64,000 bases of DNA from Parvimonas micra (GTDB taxonomy: Bacteria > Bacillota > Clostridia > Tissierellales > Peptoniphilaceae). Positions 17,328-25,720 of this stretch are shown here, piece after piece (position 1 is the first letter of the stretch; every line of letters starts with the position of its first letter). A program made the position numbers and the translations under genes. Under the pieces are notes generated by a model that saw only the letters and a list, made by a program, of their open reading frames with translations, was not told where the DNA came from and searched no databases. The stretch spans positions 496,001-560,000 of the forward strand of contig NZ_CP148048.1 in assembly GCF_037482165.1 (NCBI RefSeq), given 5' to 3'.

Positions 17328-17969
17328 ATGGATAAAGTAGGGAGAACAAAAGAGGATATTTTTAATGTTTTAAAAGATAGAATTGTAACTTTAGAATATG
17401 AACCTGGAAAAATACTAAATGAAATTGAATTATCTGAAGAGTTTGGAGTAAGTAGAACACCAATAAGAGCTGTATTTCAACAATTAGAGGCTATAAAATT
17501 AGTTGATATTGTTCCAAGATATGGTGTTCAGGTTGCAACACTAAACTTTTTAAATATTAAATCTCTATTTGAAGTTACAAAAGTTTTAGATCCACTTGCT
17601 ACGAAGCTTGCAGTTTCAAAATTAACTGATGAAGATAAAAAAAGACTTAAAGAAATAGTTTCAACTTTAGAAACATATGATACAACAAAAGATTATCAAG
17701 AAGCAATTTTGCTAGATGAAGAATTTCACAAAATTGTTACAAAATCTTGTGCGAATCCTTGGCTTATAGATATATTATCAGATTTGCATTGTCAAACGGA
17801 AAGATTATGGCATTATTGTGATATATATTTTAGTGATATGGAGATTTTTACTAGAACATTTAAAAAGATTGTGGAAGCATTTGAAAATAAAGATGAAGAA
17901 ATGGCTGAAAAATATGCAAAAGAGCATATTGAGGATTTTGTAGAAAAAATAAAATCAGCATTATTATAA
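17328..17969 (+). CDS. GntR-family regulator, FCD (FadR) subfamily
   Basis: A 213-aa regulator. The N-terminal winged helix is clear: GKILNEIELSEEFGVSRTPIR followed by RYGVQVATL (written as two parts: residues about 24-45 and 65-73). The C-terminal FCD domain has the conserved LDEEFHKIV with His, and later EH (YAKEHIEDF), metal/effector ligands of this subfamily, which usually senses small carboxylates. Lying just before the grdX-grdE-grdB region, it may control that operon, but this is inference; it also shares a transcript with the unknown gene at 16101. AGGAG precedes the ATG, and a terminator follows. Confidence 0.88.
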   Translation: MDKVGRTKEDIFNVLKDRIVTLEYEPGKILNEIELSEEFGVSRTPIRAVFQQLEAIKLVDIVPRYGVQVATLNFLNIKSLFEVTKVLDPLATKLAVSKLTDEDKKRLKEIVSTLETYDTTKDYQEAILLDEEFHKIVTKSCANPWLIDILSDLHCQTERLWHYCDIYFSDMEIFTRTFKKIVEAFENKDEEMAEKYAKEHIEDFVEKIKSALL

Positions 17970-17977
17970 TGATTTGA

Positions 17978-18007
17978 AGTGATTAGATTTACTAATCACT
18001 TTTTTTA
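17978..18007 (+). terminator. Terminator after the GntR regulator
   Basis: AGTGATTAG (17978-17986), loop ATTTA, CTAATCACT (17992-18000), then seven T. Confidence 0.9.
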
Positions 18008-18014
18008 TTGTAAA

Positions 18015-18069
18015 ACAACAAGGTTCTCGGGGACCATTTGATGTGAGGTGTTGTGGAGGAGTAGAATTC
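18015..18069 (+). other. GC-rich structured element of unknown role
   Basis: In a gene-free stretch (18008-18434) this 55-base islet is about half G+C. ACAACA (18015-18020) can pair with TGTTGT (18049-18054), enclosing the hairpin GGTTC-TCGG-GGACC (18022-18035). GGAGGAG at 18056-18061 looks like an orphan Shine-Dalgarno but is followed only by TTG ATT TAA. It could be a structured RNA or a relic of a lost gene. I considered a glycine riboswitch but did not see its conserved core. The remainder of the gap is AT-rich, with the motif at 18185 and the promoter at 18381. Confidence 0.35.
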
Positions 18070-18184
18070 TTGATTTAATTTATAGAATAATTTTAAAAAT
18101 ATTTAGGAGTTGTTCAATTTCTAGTAAATTTAATTTTAAATAAATTAATTTAAGAAGTTAATTATTCCAATATAAATAAATTTA

Positions 18185-18204
18185 ATTGTTAAAAAATTAA
18201 ATAA
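18185..18204 (+). repeat. 20-base sequence shared with the acoA leader (copy 1)
   Basis: ATTGTTAAAAAATTAAATAA, identical to 25622-25641. The flanks also look alike (ATAAATTTA versus AAAAATTT just before). It is about 250 bases before the grdX start. Confidence 0.5.
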
Positions 18205-18380
18205 AAAATTTAGCATTATATAAATTTTGTTATTTATTACATTTTTGCAATTTTTCTCTATGAAAAAGTAAACTTTCATAAAATTTTTTTATAGTAACAA
18301 TAATTGCTAAAAATCAATATATAATGAATAAATATTAACTATTTAACATTTTCATTCATAAAAAAACAGATAAAATACTT

Positions 18381-18409
18381 TTGAAATACTTAAAAGAATA
18401 TATTATAAT
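18381..18409 (+). promoter_or_regulatory. Promoter of the grdX-grdE-grdB operon
   Basis: -35 TTGAAA (18381-18386), 17-base spacer, -10 TATAAT (18404-18409). It places the transcript start just before AAGGAAG (18420-18426) and so decides the grdX start at TTG 18435. Confidence 0.75.
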
Positions 18410-18434
18410 ACATCTAACAAAGGAAGTGATTTAT

Positions 18435-18812
18435 TTGAGTTTAAAAATTGTATCAAATAATTCTTTAGTAAAAGAAAAATTTGATTGTGTTGAATTTGTT
18501 GATGGAAATTATATTGATGTTTTAATTGCTACAAGAGATTTAATACATAAAGGATGCTCCTTGGTAAGTCATCCTTTGCCAGCTAGTATCAGAATGGTTT
18601 TTTCTTCAATTAGAAGTATTGTGATTGAAGACGGTAACGGTTTTGATGAAAATAGCACATTAATCATTGAAGAAGCAATTGACAAATATAATTTAACAAT
18701 GAAGAATAGAAATGTTGATTTCAAAAATGTTAAAGATTATGAAATTGTCGATTTAACACTAGTTGAGAGTGCATTGGAAGAATATAAAGCACTTAGTAAA
18801 CTAGAAAAATAA
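18435..18812 (+). CDS. grdX: GrdX family protein
   Basis: A 125-aa protein of the GrdX family, found at the head of glycine/betaine/sarcosine reductase operons; its function is unknown. Visible features are a short N-terminal beta strand (SLKIVSNNSLVKEKF), the block HKGCSLVSHPLPASIRM that is the most conserved-looking part, and a C-terminal helix. TTG 18435 is chosen because AAGGAAG lies eight bases upstream and a sigma-A promoter occupies 18381-18409, which excludes the earlier in-frame TTG at 18381. Followed after 14 bases by grdE. Confidence 0.85.
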   Translation: MSLKIVSNNSLVKEKFDCVEFVDGNYIDVLIATRDLIHKGCSLVSHPLPASIRMVFSSIRSIVIEDGNGFDENSTLIIEEAIDKYNLTMKNRNVDFKNVKDYEIVDLTLVESALEEYKALSKLEK

Positions 18813-18826
18813 GTGGAGGTGGTATT

Positions 18827-20113
18827 TTGAAACTTCAAATGAACAGAATCTTCATTAAGGATTTGGCATTTGGTGAAGAAACTAAAGTAGAAAATCATAC
18901 TTTATTTATTAACAAAGAAGAAATAGTTAATGAATTAAAGAAAGAACCAGGAGTTAAAGATATTGATATTGACTTTGCAAAACCTGGTGAAAAGGCAAGA
19001 ATTATCCCTGTAAAGGACGTTATTGAACCTAGAGTAAAAATTGAAGGGGCAAAAGGATTTGCAGGAGTTACAACAGATGTTGCTCAATTAGGAGAAGGTG
19101 TTGTAAATGTTCTTTATGGAGCAGCAGTTGTTACAATTGGAGACATTGTAGGTTTCCAAGAAGGTGTTATTGATATGTGGGGAGAAGGAGCAAAATGGAC
19201 TCCATTTTCTAAGACATATAATATCGTTGTAGATATTAAAGTTGTTGATGGATTACATCCACATGAACATGAAGAAGTTGTTAGACTTGTTGGACTTAAA
19301 GCAAGTGAATTAATCGGTGAAGCAGGAAGAAATGCTAAGATTGATGAAACTGTTGAGTATGGCATAGGTGACAATGATGAAGAAACCAAAAAATATCCTA
19401 ATTTACCAAAGGTAGTTTATGTTGAAATGTTAATTTCACAAGGATTACTTCATGATGGATATATTTATGGAACATGTACAAGACAAACTTTACCTACATT
19501 AATTCATCCAAATGAAGAATTAGATGGAGCTGTAATAAGCGGAAACTGTGTTGCTGCATGTGATAAGATTACTACTTACCAACATCAAAATAATGCTTGT
19601 ATTTTAGATTTATACAATAGACATGGAAAAGATATTAATTTTGTTGGTGTTGTATTAACTCCAGAACTTACAACTTTAGCAGGAAAGTTCAGATGTTGTG
19701 ATTACACTGCAAAACTTTGTAAACTACTTGGAGCTAATGGTGTAATAGTAAGTGAAGAAGGTTACGGAAACCCTGACTCAGACTTAGTAATGATTTGTAC
19801 AAGACTTGAAAAACAAGGTATTAAAACTGTTCTTGTAACAGATGAATGTTCAGGTTGGGATGGAATGAGCCAACCATTAACAGATACATCAAAAGAATCA
19901 GTTGCTGTTATTTCAACAGGTAATGTAAGTCATGTTGTTCATTTAGAAAAAGCTGATAAAGTATTAGGAGATTCAGAAGCTATTGCTAATTTAGCTGGTG
20001 GCTGGGATGGAGCTTATAATCCTGAAACTGGAACTCTTGAATGTGAATTGAATGCCGTTATAGGAGCTACTTCCGAAATAGGTTATCACAATGCAACTGT
20101 TGAATTATACTAA
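18827..20113 (+). CDS. grdE: Glycine reductase component B, alpha/beta proprotein
   Basis: A 428-aa proprotein of the substrate-binding component B. It contains GNCVAACDK, in which the Asn240-Cys241 bond is expected to be cut to give two subunits, the larger-numbered one starting with a pyruvoyl group derived from Cys241. The pyruvoyl group is thought to form a Schiff base with the amine substrate. The start is TTG 18827 with GGAGGTGG ahead. Length and motif fit GrdE; the paralogues for sarcosine (GrdG) and betaine (GrdI) are similar, so substrate is not certain. Six bases separate its stop from the likely ribosome binding site of grdB. Components A and C are absent from the window. Confidence 0.88.
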   Translation: MKLQMNRIFIKDLAFGEETKVENHTLFINKEEIVNELKKEPGVKDIDIDFAKPGEKARIIPVKDVIEPRVKIEGAKGFAGVTTDVAQLGEGVVNVLYGAAVVTIGDIVGFQEGVIDMWGEGAKWTPFSKTYNIVVDIKVVDGLHPHEHEEVVRLVGLKASELIGEAGRNAKIDETVEYGIGDNDEETKKYPNLPKVVYVEMLISQGLLHDGYIYGTCTRQTLPTLIHPNEELDGAVISGNCVAACDKITTYQHQNNACILDLYNRHGKDINFVGVVLTPELTTLAGKFRCCDYTAKLCKLLGANGVIVSEEGYGNPDSDLVMICTRLEKQGIKTVLVTDECSGWDGMSQPLTDTSKESVAVISTGNVSHVVHLEKADKVLGDSEAIANLAGGWDGAYNPETGTLECELNAVIGATSEIGYHNATVELY

Positions 20114-20127
20114 GAGGGGTGAGAGTT

Positions 20128-21423
20128 TTGAGTAAAAAAGTATTATATTATATCAACCAATTTTTTGGACAAATTGGTGGAGAAGAAATGGCTCATGTAG
20201 CTCCAACTTTTGATGAAAAAGCAGTTGGACCTGCAATGGGTTTTGAAAGAAGTTTAGGACAAGACGCAAAAGTTGTTGGAACAATTATTTGTGGTGATAA
20301 CTTCTTTAATGAAAATTTAGACGAATCTTTAAAATTTATAAAAGAAGTAATGGATAAAGTTAATCCTGACATTGTTGTAGCAGGGCCTGCATTTAATGCT
20401 GGTAGATATGGTATGGCTTGTGCTGGAGTTGCAAAATTTGTAACAGAAAATTACAATATCCCAGTTGTTACAGGAATGTATGAAGAAAACCCAGGACTTG
20501 ACGCTTGTAAGTCAATCGCTTATGTAGTTCCAACAGGAAATGTTGCTAGTTCAATGGGTAAAGCACTTCCAGTAATGGGAAAATTAACTTTAAAATTATT
20601 AAATGGTGAAGTTGTTAAACCTTTAGTAGATGGATATTTTGCTCAAGGTAAGAGACTAACTGTTTTATCTGAAAAAATTGGTGCTGCAAGAGCAACTGAT
20701 ATGTTGATGAAGAGATTAAGAGGAGAAGAATTTGAAACAGAACTTCCAATGCCAGTATTTGACAAAGTAGAACCTGCAAAAGCAATAGCTGATTTATCAA
20801 AAGCTGTTATTGCAGTTGTTACAAGTGGTGGTATTGTTCCATTAGGAAATCCTGACAAAATTCAATCAGCATCTGCACAAAAGTGGGGTAAATATGATAT
20901 TTCTGCTTTAAACGAATTGGGAAAAGATTATTGTACAATACATGGTGGTTATGACCCTGTTTATGCAAATGAAAAGCCTGATAGAGTAGCTCCAGTTGAT
21001 ATTCTTAAAGAGATGGAAAAAGAAGGAAAAATTGGAGAAGTTTATAAATATTTCTATACTACTACTGGAACAGGCACAGCAGTTGGAAATTCTATTAAAT
21101 TTGGTGTAGAAATTGGTAAAGAATTGAAAGAAGCCGGAGTTGACGGTGTTATACTAACTTCTACTTGAGGTACTTGTACACGTTGCGGTGCAACGATAGT
21201 AAAAGAAATCGAAAGATATGGTATACCAATTGTTCATATGGCTACTATTGTTACAATTTCAAAATCTGTAGGAGCGAATAGAATTGTTCCTACAGTTGCA
21301 ATTCCTTATCCTGTAGGGGATGCAAGTTTAGAAAAAGATAAAGAATATGCAGTTAGAAGAGATTTAGTTGAAAGAGCGGTTGACTCTTTAGCAACAACTA
21401 TAGAAGAAGCAACATTTTTCTAA
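20128..21423 (+). CDS. grdB: Glycine reductase component B gamma subunit, selenoprotein
   Basis: The frame opens at TTG 20128 (AGAGGGG upstream) and is interrupted by TGA 21166-21168, then continues to TAA 21421-21423. With UGA read as selenocysteine (residue 347) the product is 431 aa, the family length, and the local sequence STUGTCTRCGA is the known selenocysteine site of GrdB. Sec attacks the Schiff-base adduct made by GrdE and yields the Se-carboxymethyl group passed to selenoprotein A. A hairpin suitable as bacterial SECIS lies 13 bases after the UGA (21181-21195). An automatic gene finder would stop at 347 residues or call a false 61-aa gene at 21238. Could be the sarcosine or betaine version. 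Confidence 0.92.
21166..21195 (+). promoter_or_regulatory. UGA selenocysteine codon and SECIS-like hairpin
   Basis: TGA 21166-21168 is followed by CGTTGC (21181-21186), loop GGT, GCAACG (21190-21195). The loop begins with G, 19 bases after the UGA, within the 16-37-base range described for bacterial SECIS elements that bind SelB. Confidence 0.8.
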
Positions 21424-21447
21424 AGAAAAATTTGTTAAATAAATAGA

Positions 21448-21485
21448 AACATTCCGCTTACAGATGAATCTGTAAGTGGAATGTT
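21448..21485 (+). promoter_or_regulatory. Long hairpin without T-run between grdB and the symporter gene
   Basis: 18 bases at 21448-21465 pair with 21468-21485, with one G-U pair and a TGAA-type loop. The right arm is followed by AACCTAAAA, so it is a poor intrinsic terminator. It may protect the 3' end of the grd message or be a processing site before the transporter gene. Confidence 0.65.
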
Positions 21486-21513
21486 AACCTAAAATTTATA
21501 GGAGGATAAATTT

Positions 21514-22857
21514 ATGGAAGAAAACAGAAGTAATTGGAATAGCCGATTTGGTTATATTATGGCTGCCGCCGGATTTTCAATAGGCCTTGGAAACGTTTGG
21601 AGATTTCCTTACTTAGTAGGAACAAATGGTGGTGGAGCATTCGTATTAATTTACTTAGCTATTTGTGTATTAATAGGTGTTCCTCTATTTTATATGGAAG
21701 TTGCTTTAGGTAGAAAAGCAATGTCAAGTCCGATCGTTGGTATGAGAAAACTAACTAAAAAAGGTAGCCCTTGGGTAAGTTTTGGTTGGCTTGGAGTTTT
21801 AAGTGCATTTTTCATTTTAACTTACTATATTAACATCATGGGTTGGATAATGGCTTATATTGTTAAGATGATTACAGGATCTATGAAAGGATTTACTGCA
21901 GAACAATTTACAGCTAACTTCAATGATTTGATGGCTAGCCCAACTCAGTTATTATTCTGGACATTTGTTTGTACAGTAATAATAGGAGTCATAGCTGCTA
22001 AAAACTTAAATTCAGGTCTTGAAAAAGCTTGTAAGTTTATGATGCCAGCATTATTTATTATGTTAATTATAGTAGTTATAAGATCCGTAACATTACCAGG
22101 AGCTGGAGAAGGTATTAAATGGTATTTAAATGTTGACTTCTCAAAAGTAACTCCTCAAACATTTCTTACTGCATTAGGACAATGTTTCTTCTCAGTTGGT
22201 ATAGCTAGTGGTGGAGCTTTCGTATATGGTTCTTACCTAAAGAAAGATTCTAATATTCCTGAAGACGGATTAATGGTAGTTGGATTTGATACATTAGCAG
22301 CTTTAATTGCTGGTTTTGCAACATTCCCTGCAGTATTCGCATTAGGATTAAAACCAGATTCTGGTTCTAACTTATTATTCGTAACAATGTCAAATGTATT
22401 TATGAATATGCCATTTGGACAAGTATTTGGATTTATGTTCTTCTTATTAATGTTCTTTGCGGCATTATCAAGTGCTTTAGGATACTTAGAACCAATAAGT
22501 TCTTCATTCTCAGATATGTTAAAATTATCAAGAGCTAAAGGTACTATATATGCTTTAACATCAATCTTTATAGTAGGACTTTTCACAATATTTGGATTAA
22601 ATATAATGAGTGGAGTTAAAATCTTAGGAAAGAATTTATTCGACTTTGCAGATTATCTATCTGGAAATATAATGATGCCACTTGGTGCGATAGCATTAAT
22701 ACTTTATGTATTATTCGTTTGGAAATTTGATAACTTCAAAGAAGAAGTTAACGTAGGAGCTAAAGGACTTAGAGTTCCATCTTTCTTCAAACCAATAGCT
22801 TATTTATTACCAATAGCATTAATAATTATATTTGTTGCAGGTTTAGGTATATTTTAA
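21514..22857 (+). CDS. Neurotransmitter:sodium symporter (NSS) family transporter
   Basis: A 447-aa protein with about 11 membrane helices. The first helix carries the unwound LGNVWRFPYLVGTNGGGAF signature of sodium-coupled amino-acid symporters of the LeuT fold, and helix 6 has SVGIASGGAFVYGSY. It imports amino acids or related amines with Na+. Lying 90 bases after grdB, it probably brings in the reductase substrate (glycine, sarcosine or betaine); this is inference from position. AGGAGG lies ahead of the ATG. A strong terminator follows. Confidence 0.88.
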   Translation: MEENRSNWNSRFGYIMAAAGFSIGLGNVWRFPYLVGTNGGGAFVLIYLAICVLIGVPLFYMEVALGRKAMSSPIVGMRKLTKKGSPWVSFGWLGVLSAFFILTYYINIMGWIMAYIVKMITGSMKGFTAEQFTANFNDLMASPTQLLFWTFVCTVIIGVIAAKNLNSGLEKACKFMMPALFIMLIIVVIRSVTLPGAGEGIKWYLNVDFSKVTPQTFLTALGQCFFSVGIASGGAFVYGSYLKKDSNIPEDGLMVVGFDTLAALIAGFATFPAVFALGLKPDSGSNLLFVTMSNVFMNMPFGQVFGFMFFLLMFFAALSSALGYLEPISSSFSDMLKLSRAKGTIYALTSIFIVGLFTIFGLNIMSGVKILGKNLFDFADYLSGNIMMPLGAIALILYVLFVWKFDNFKEEVNVGAKGLRVPSFFKPIAYLLPIALIIIFVAGLGIF

Positions 22858-22910
22858 ATAAGAACTAGAGATATGTTAATTTAATACACAACTCACCTAT
22901 AAAATTTATT

Positions 22911-22945
22911 AAAAAACTCAGGCATGTTGATTGCCTGAGTTTTTT
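22911..22945. terminator. Bidirectional terminator between the symporter gene and ansA
   Basis: AAAACTCAGGCA (to 22924), loop TGTTGAT, TGCCTGAGTTTT (22932-22943), between convergent genes. Confidence 0.88.
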
Positions 22946-22963
22946 GTGTAATATTATAATTTT

Positions 22964-23965
22964 TTAATTCTCATTAAATATCATATCATTATTTATTTTT
23001 GTATAGAATAATTTTTTTACAGTATCAAAATCATTATTGAAATTTCCTAGAATCCACATTATTTTTGTAACTGTTGCTTCTGTAGTCATATTGTGAGATT
23101 CTAAATAAGATATTGAGCTTATTCTCTTTCCAACTTCGTAAACTCCAACATCAGAACCTTCTTGTGGTACTTGAGTTGTCATTATTATTGTCTTTTGATT
23201 ATTGTATTCTAAAATTAGTTTCTTTAGTTCTGTTTCTATTGTTTTTGGAATTCCGCCAACGCCAAAACTTTCTATTATTATTGCATCGTAGTTTTTGAAA
23301 ATTTCAGGTAGAATTTTAGCAGTCATTGAAGGAATTAGTTTTAATACAAAAACATTAGTATTTAATGAGTCATAAAACTTAACTTCTTTATTTTCATCTT
23401 CATTGTTTATATATCTATAAATTTTTTCATCTTGCATAATTGCTAGGAATGGAAAGTTTACAGATGAGAAAGCGTCAAAGCTTTTAGTTCTTTCTTTTCT
23501 TGCTCTTGTTCCAGCAATTACTTTTCCGTCAAAGACAATGCTTACACCCTTTGAACTACTTTTTGACACATATAAAAGACTATTTAACAAATTATTTTTT
23601 GCGTCCGTTATATGCATATCTATTGACTTTTGAGAACCAGTTAAAACAATAGGTTTTTGACTATTTTGTATTAAATATGATAAGGCTGAAGCAGTATATG
23701 CCATGGTATCTGTTCCATGAGTTATAACAAAACCGTCATATTTTTCATAATTATTTTTTATTTCATCTTTTATTCTTAACCAGTGTTCAGGTTGCATATC
23801 TGTTGAATCTACGTTTAAAAGATTTATTGTATCTATTTTGAAATCCAATTTTGTAAAATTTAAATATTCTAGTAATTTTTTTGAATTGATTTTTGGTGTC
23901 AAACCTTCATCAGTTGGCATTGATGCTATTGTTCCGCCTGTTGAAATTAATAAAATTTTTTTCAT
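22964..23965 (-). CDS. ansA: L-asparaginase, type I (cytoplasmic)
   Basis: A 333-aa asparaginase converting asparagine to aspartate and ammonia. Both catalytic motifs are intact: STGGTIASMPTDEG near the N terminus (nucleophile Thr about residue 12) and ITHGTDTMAYTASAL (about residue 80), plus VLTGSQ. No signal peptide, so cytosolic. It is the distal gene after a peptide-binding lipoprotein gene on the minus strand, with 78 bases between and an extended -10 (TGATATAAT) before it, so it may have its own promoter. It fits amino-acid fermentation. Confidence 0.92.
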   Translation of the reverse strand: MKKILLISTGGTIASMPTDEGLTPKINSKKLLEYLNFTKLDFKIDTINLLNVDSTDMQPEHWLRIKDEIKNNYEKYDGFVITHGTDTMAYTASALSYLIQNSQKPIVLTGSQKSIDMHITDAKNNLLNSLLYVSKSSSKGVSIVFDGKVIAGTRARKERTKSFDAFSSVNFPFLAIMQDEKIYRYINNEDENKEVKFYDSLNTNVFVLKLIPSMTAKILPEIFKNYDAIIIESFGVGGIPKTIETELKKLILEYNNQKTIIMTTQVPQEGSDVGVYEVGKRISSISYLESHNMTTEATVTKIMWILGNFNNDFDTVKKLFYTKINNDMIFNEN

Positions 23966-24043
23966 AACCTAAACCCCTATATAATAATTTTTTTATCAGA
24001 TATATTATATCATAAAATATAAATATTAAGATATAAATTCTGA

Positions 24044-25486
24044 TTATTGTTTTAATAAATTTTTTATCAGCATTAGTCCATTCGGACTTACATATAACCC
24101 TTGAATATTGTTGTGAACAAGTACTGAAAACGAACGTTTATATAACGGGAAAATGAGATTATCTTTTTTAATATCTTCAATTGAAGTATACATTTTCGAA
24201 AAGTCATCATTTTGTAAATAATGATTTATATAGTATTTAATATCCATTTCATCAGTTGTACCTATATTAAATGTTGAATGTGTAATTGATGCATTGTTAT
24301 CACCTGTAATACTTACTTTTATTCTGTATTTATCAATCCATTCCTTAGACAATGAAGCCAAAATTCTTTCTGATAACTTTGTTCCATTATGTTTTAAAGT
24401 GAGAATTTCATTTTGTAAATTTGAAGATTTTAAAATTTCATCAAATTCATTTTTTAACTTAGAAATTTGATCTGAAACTAAGTTTTCTTTTTTTAATATA
24501 GGTTCAGAATTGTTGTACAAAATGAATTCTGCTAAAAATTTAGAATCTATTAGAGTTTCCAAATTTTTTCTCAAAGTGTTATTTTGTAACATTTTATTTT
24601 CTGTATCTAGTTTTAGAAATTCAAAAATATTAGTTTTGAAATTTAAAAGTTCAGGTTTTTTACTTGAGTCAAGACGTCTTTCATAAGGGATTTCATAAAA
24701 TGGAAGACCGAAAAAGTCAATTTGTTTTAAGTCGAAAAGTTGATAAGCTAATATCTCATTTTCTACTAATTTCAGAGTTACTTTTTTAATCTTTGTATTT
24801 ATATTATCCCAATAATTTTCATTTTGTTCTAAAATTATTTCTTCATCGGTGTAGCTTTTTAATTTAAAAGCACTATTAGTAATAAGATTTTCTTTGTCAA
24901 TCTTACTATCTTTTTTAGTAGGGAACATAAATACATTTGAAAGAATTTCATCAAAGTTTTTAACAGGATATTCCATATTGACTTCTATGGTATTTTTATT
25001 TGTAATCGTAATTCCTTTAAATTCATTTGATTTTATTTTTCCATCATATAATTTTTTTGCATCTTTAATAAAAAATAGTTTAAAAGCATTAGGATTATTA
25101 TTTTCTTTATTTAGAATACTAATCCAAGATTCTACATAATCTTCTGCCGTAATATTAGAACCGTCTGACCATTTTAAATTTTCTCTAAGAGTAATTGTCC
25201 ATTTTTTAAAATCTTGACTTTTTTCAATACTCTCAGCTTGATTTAAAGCAACTTTTCCATGTGATGAATATTCAGTAAGTCCTTCAAAAAGTTGAGATAC
25301 GACTGAGTCATTATTTAAACTATTTGATAATTTGGGATTAAAATTATAATCTTGTTTTTTAATAGCAGTTATTATTTCTGTATTTGAAGTTTTAGAATTA
25401 TCATTTTGTTTTTCTTTTTTGCTATTTGAGCAGGACACTAGAATAAATGCTATTAATATAAAAAATATTTTTGAAAATTTTTTCAT
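24044..25486 (-). CDS. Peptide ABC transporter substrate-binding lipoprotein (OppA/DppA family)
   Basis: A 480-aa lipoprotein: hydrophobic start and lipobox LVSC with Cys19, then a Ser/Asn/Lys linker. The solute-binding family 5 pattern is visible: FNPKLSNSLNNDSVVSQLFEGL, then WTITLRENLKWSDGSNITAEDYVESW written here in two parts (residues about 96-108 and 109-121). It should bind oligopeptides outside the cell. It is shorter than typical OppA (about 540 aa), and no permease or ATPase genes are adjacent, so it must share a transporter encoded elsewhere. AAGGAGA precedes the ATG. Confidence 0.85.
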   Translation of the reverse strand: MKKFSKIFFILIAFILVSCSNSKKEKQNDNSKTSNTEIITAIKKQDYNFNPKLSNSLNNDSVVSQLFEGLTEYSSHGKVALNQAESIEKSQDFKKWTITLRENLKWSDGSNITAEDYVESWISILNKENNNPNAFKLFFIKDAKKLYDGKIKSNEFKGITITNKNTIEVNMEYPVKNFDEILSNVFMFPTKKDSKIDKENLITNSAFKLKSYTDEEIILEQNENYWDNINTKIKKVTLKLVENEILAYQLFDLKQIDFFGLPFYEIPYERRLDSSKKPELLNFKTNIFEFLKLDTENKMLQNNTLRKNLETLIDSKFLAEFILYNNSEPILKKENLVSDQISKLKNEFDEILKSSNLQNEILTLKHNGTKLSERILASLSKEWIDKYRIKVSITGDNNASITHSTFNIGTTDEMDIKYYINHYLQNDDFSKMYTSIEDIKKDNLIFPLYKRSFSVLVHNNIQGLYVSPNGLMLIKNLLKQ

Positions 25487-25584
25487 AATATTCTCCTTAA
25501 AATTTTTCTAACAGGTATATTTTATCATAATTATATAAAAAATAAAATAATTACAAAAAAGTAATAAAAAAATAAAAAGTTATA

Positions 25585-25598
25585 GTGATTTAAATCAC
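25585..25598. promoter_or_regulatory. 14-base palindrome, possible CRP/FNR-type operator
   Basis: GTGATTTAAATCAC is a perfect palindrome with the GTGA-N6-TCAC layout of CRP/FNR-family sites. It lies between the divergent peptide-binding gene and the acoA operon, 123 bases before the acoA start. Confidence 0.5.
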
Positions 25599-25621
25599 AA
25601 TTATTAAATTTCTAAAAATTT

Positions 25622-25641
25622 ATTGTTAAAAAATTAAATAA
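25622..25641 (+). repeat. 20-base sequence shared with the grdX leader (copy 2)
   Basis: ATTGTTAAAAAATTAAATAA, identical to 18185-18204. Its TTGTTA could be the -35 (25624-25629) of a weak acoA promoter with TGATAT 17 bases later. Confidence 0.5.
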
Positions 25642-25720
25642 GTTTTGATATATCTTATTAATATGAGGTAAATACATAATACAAAATAATAATTTTGATA
25701 TTTAATTTTGGAGGTTTATT

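Noticed and set aside
18008-18434. Glycine riboswitch before grdX
   Set aside because: Expected for glycine genes, but I could not find the conserved core elements of the class; only an unclassified GC-rich hairpin is present.
21238-21423. Short reading frame of 61 codons after grdB
   Set aside because: It is the C-terminal part of GrdB after the selenocysteine UGA, in the same frame, without its own ribosome binding site.
22233-22586. 117-codon antisense frame in the NSS symporter gene
   Set aside because: Entirely inside a clear coding gene, no ribosome binding site, no recognisable family.
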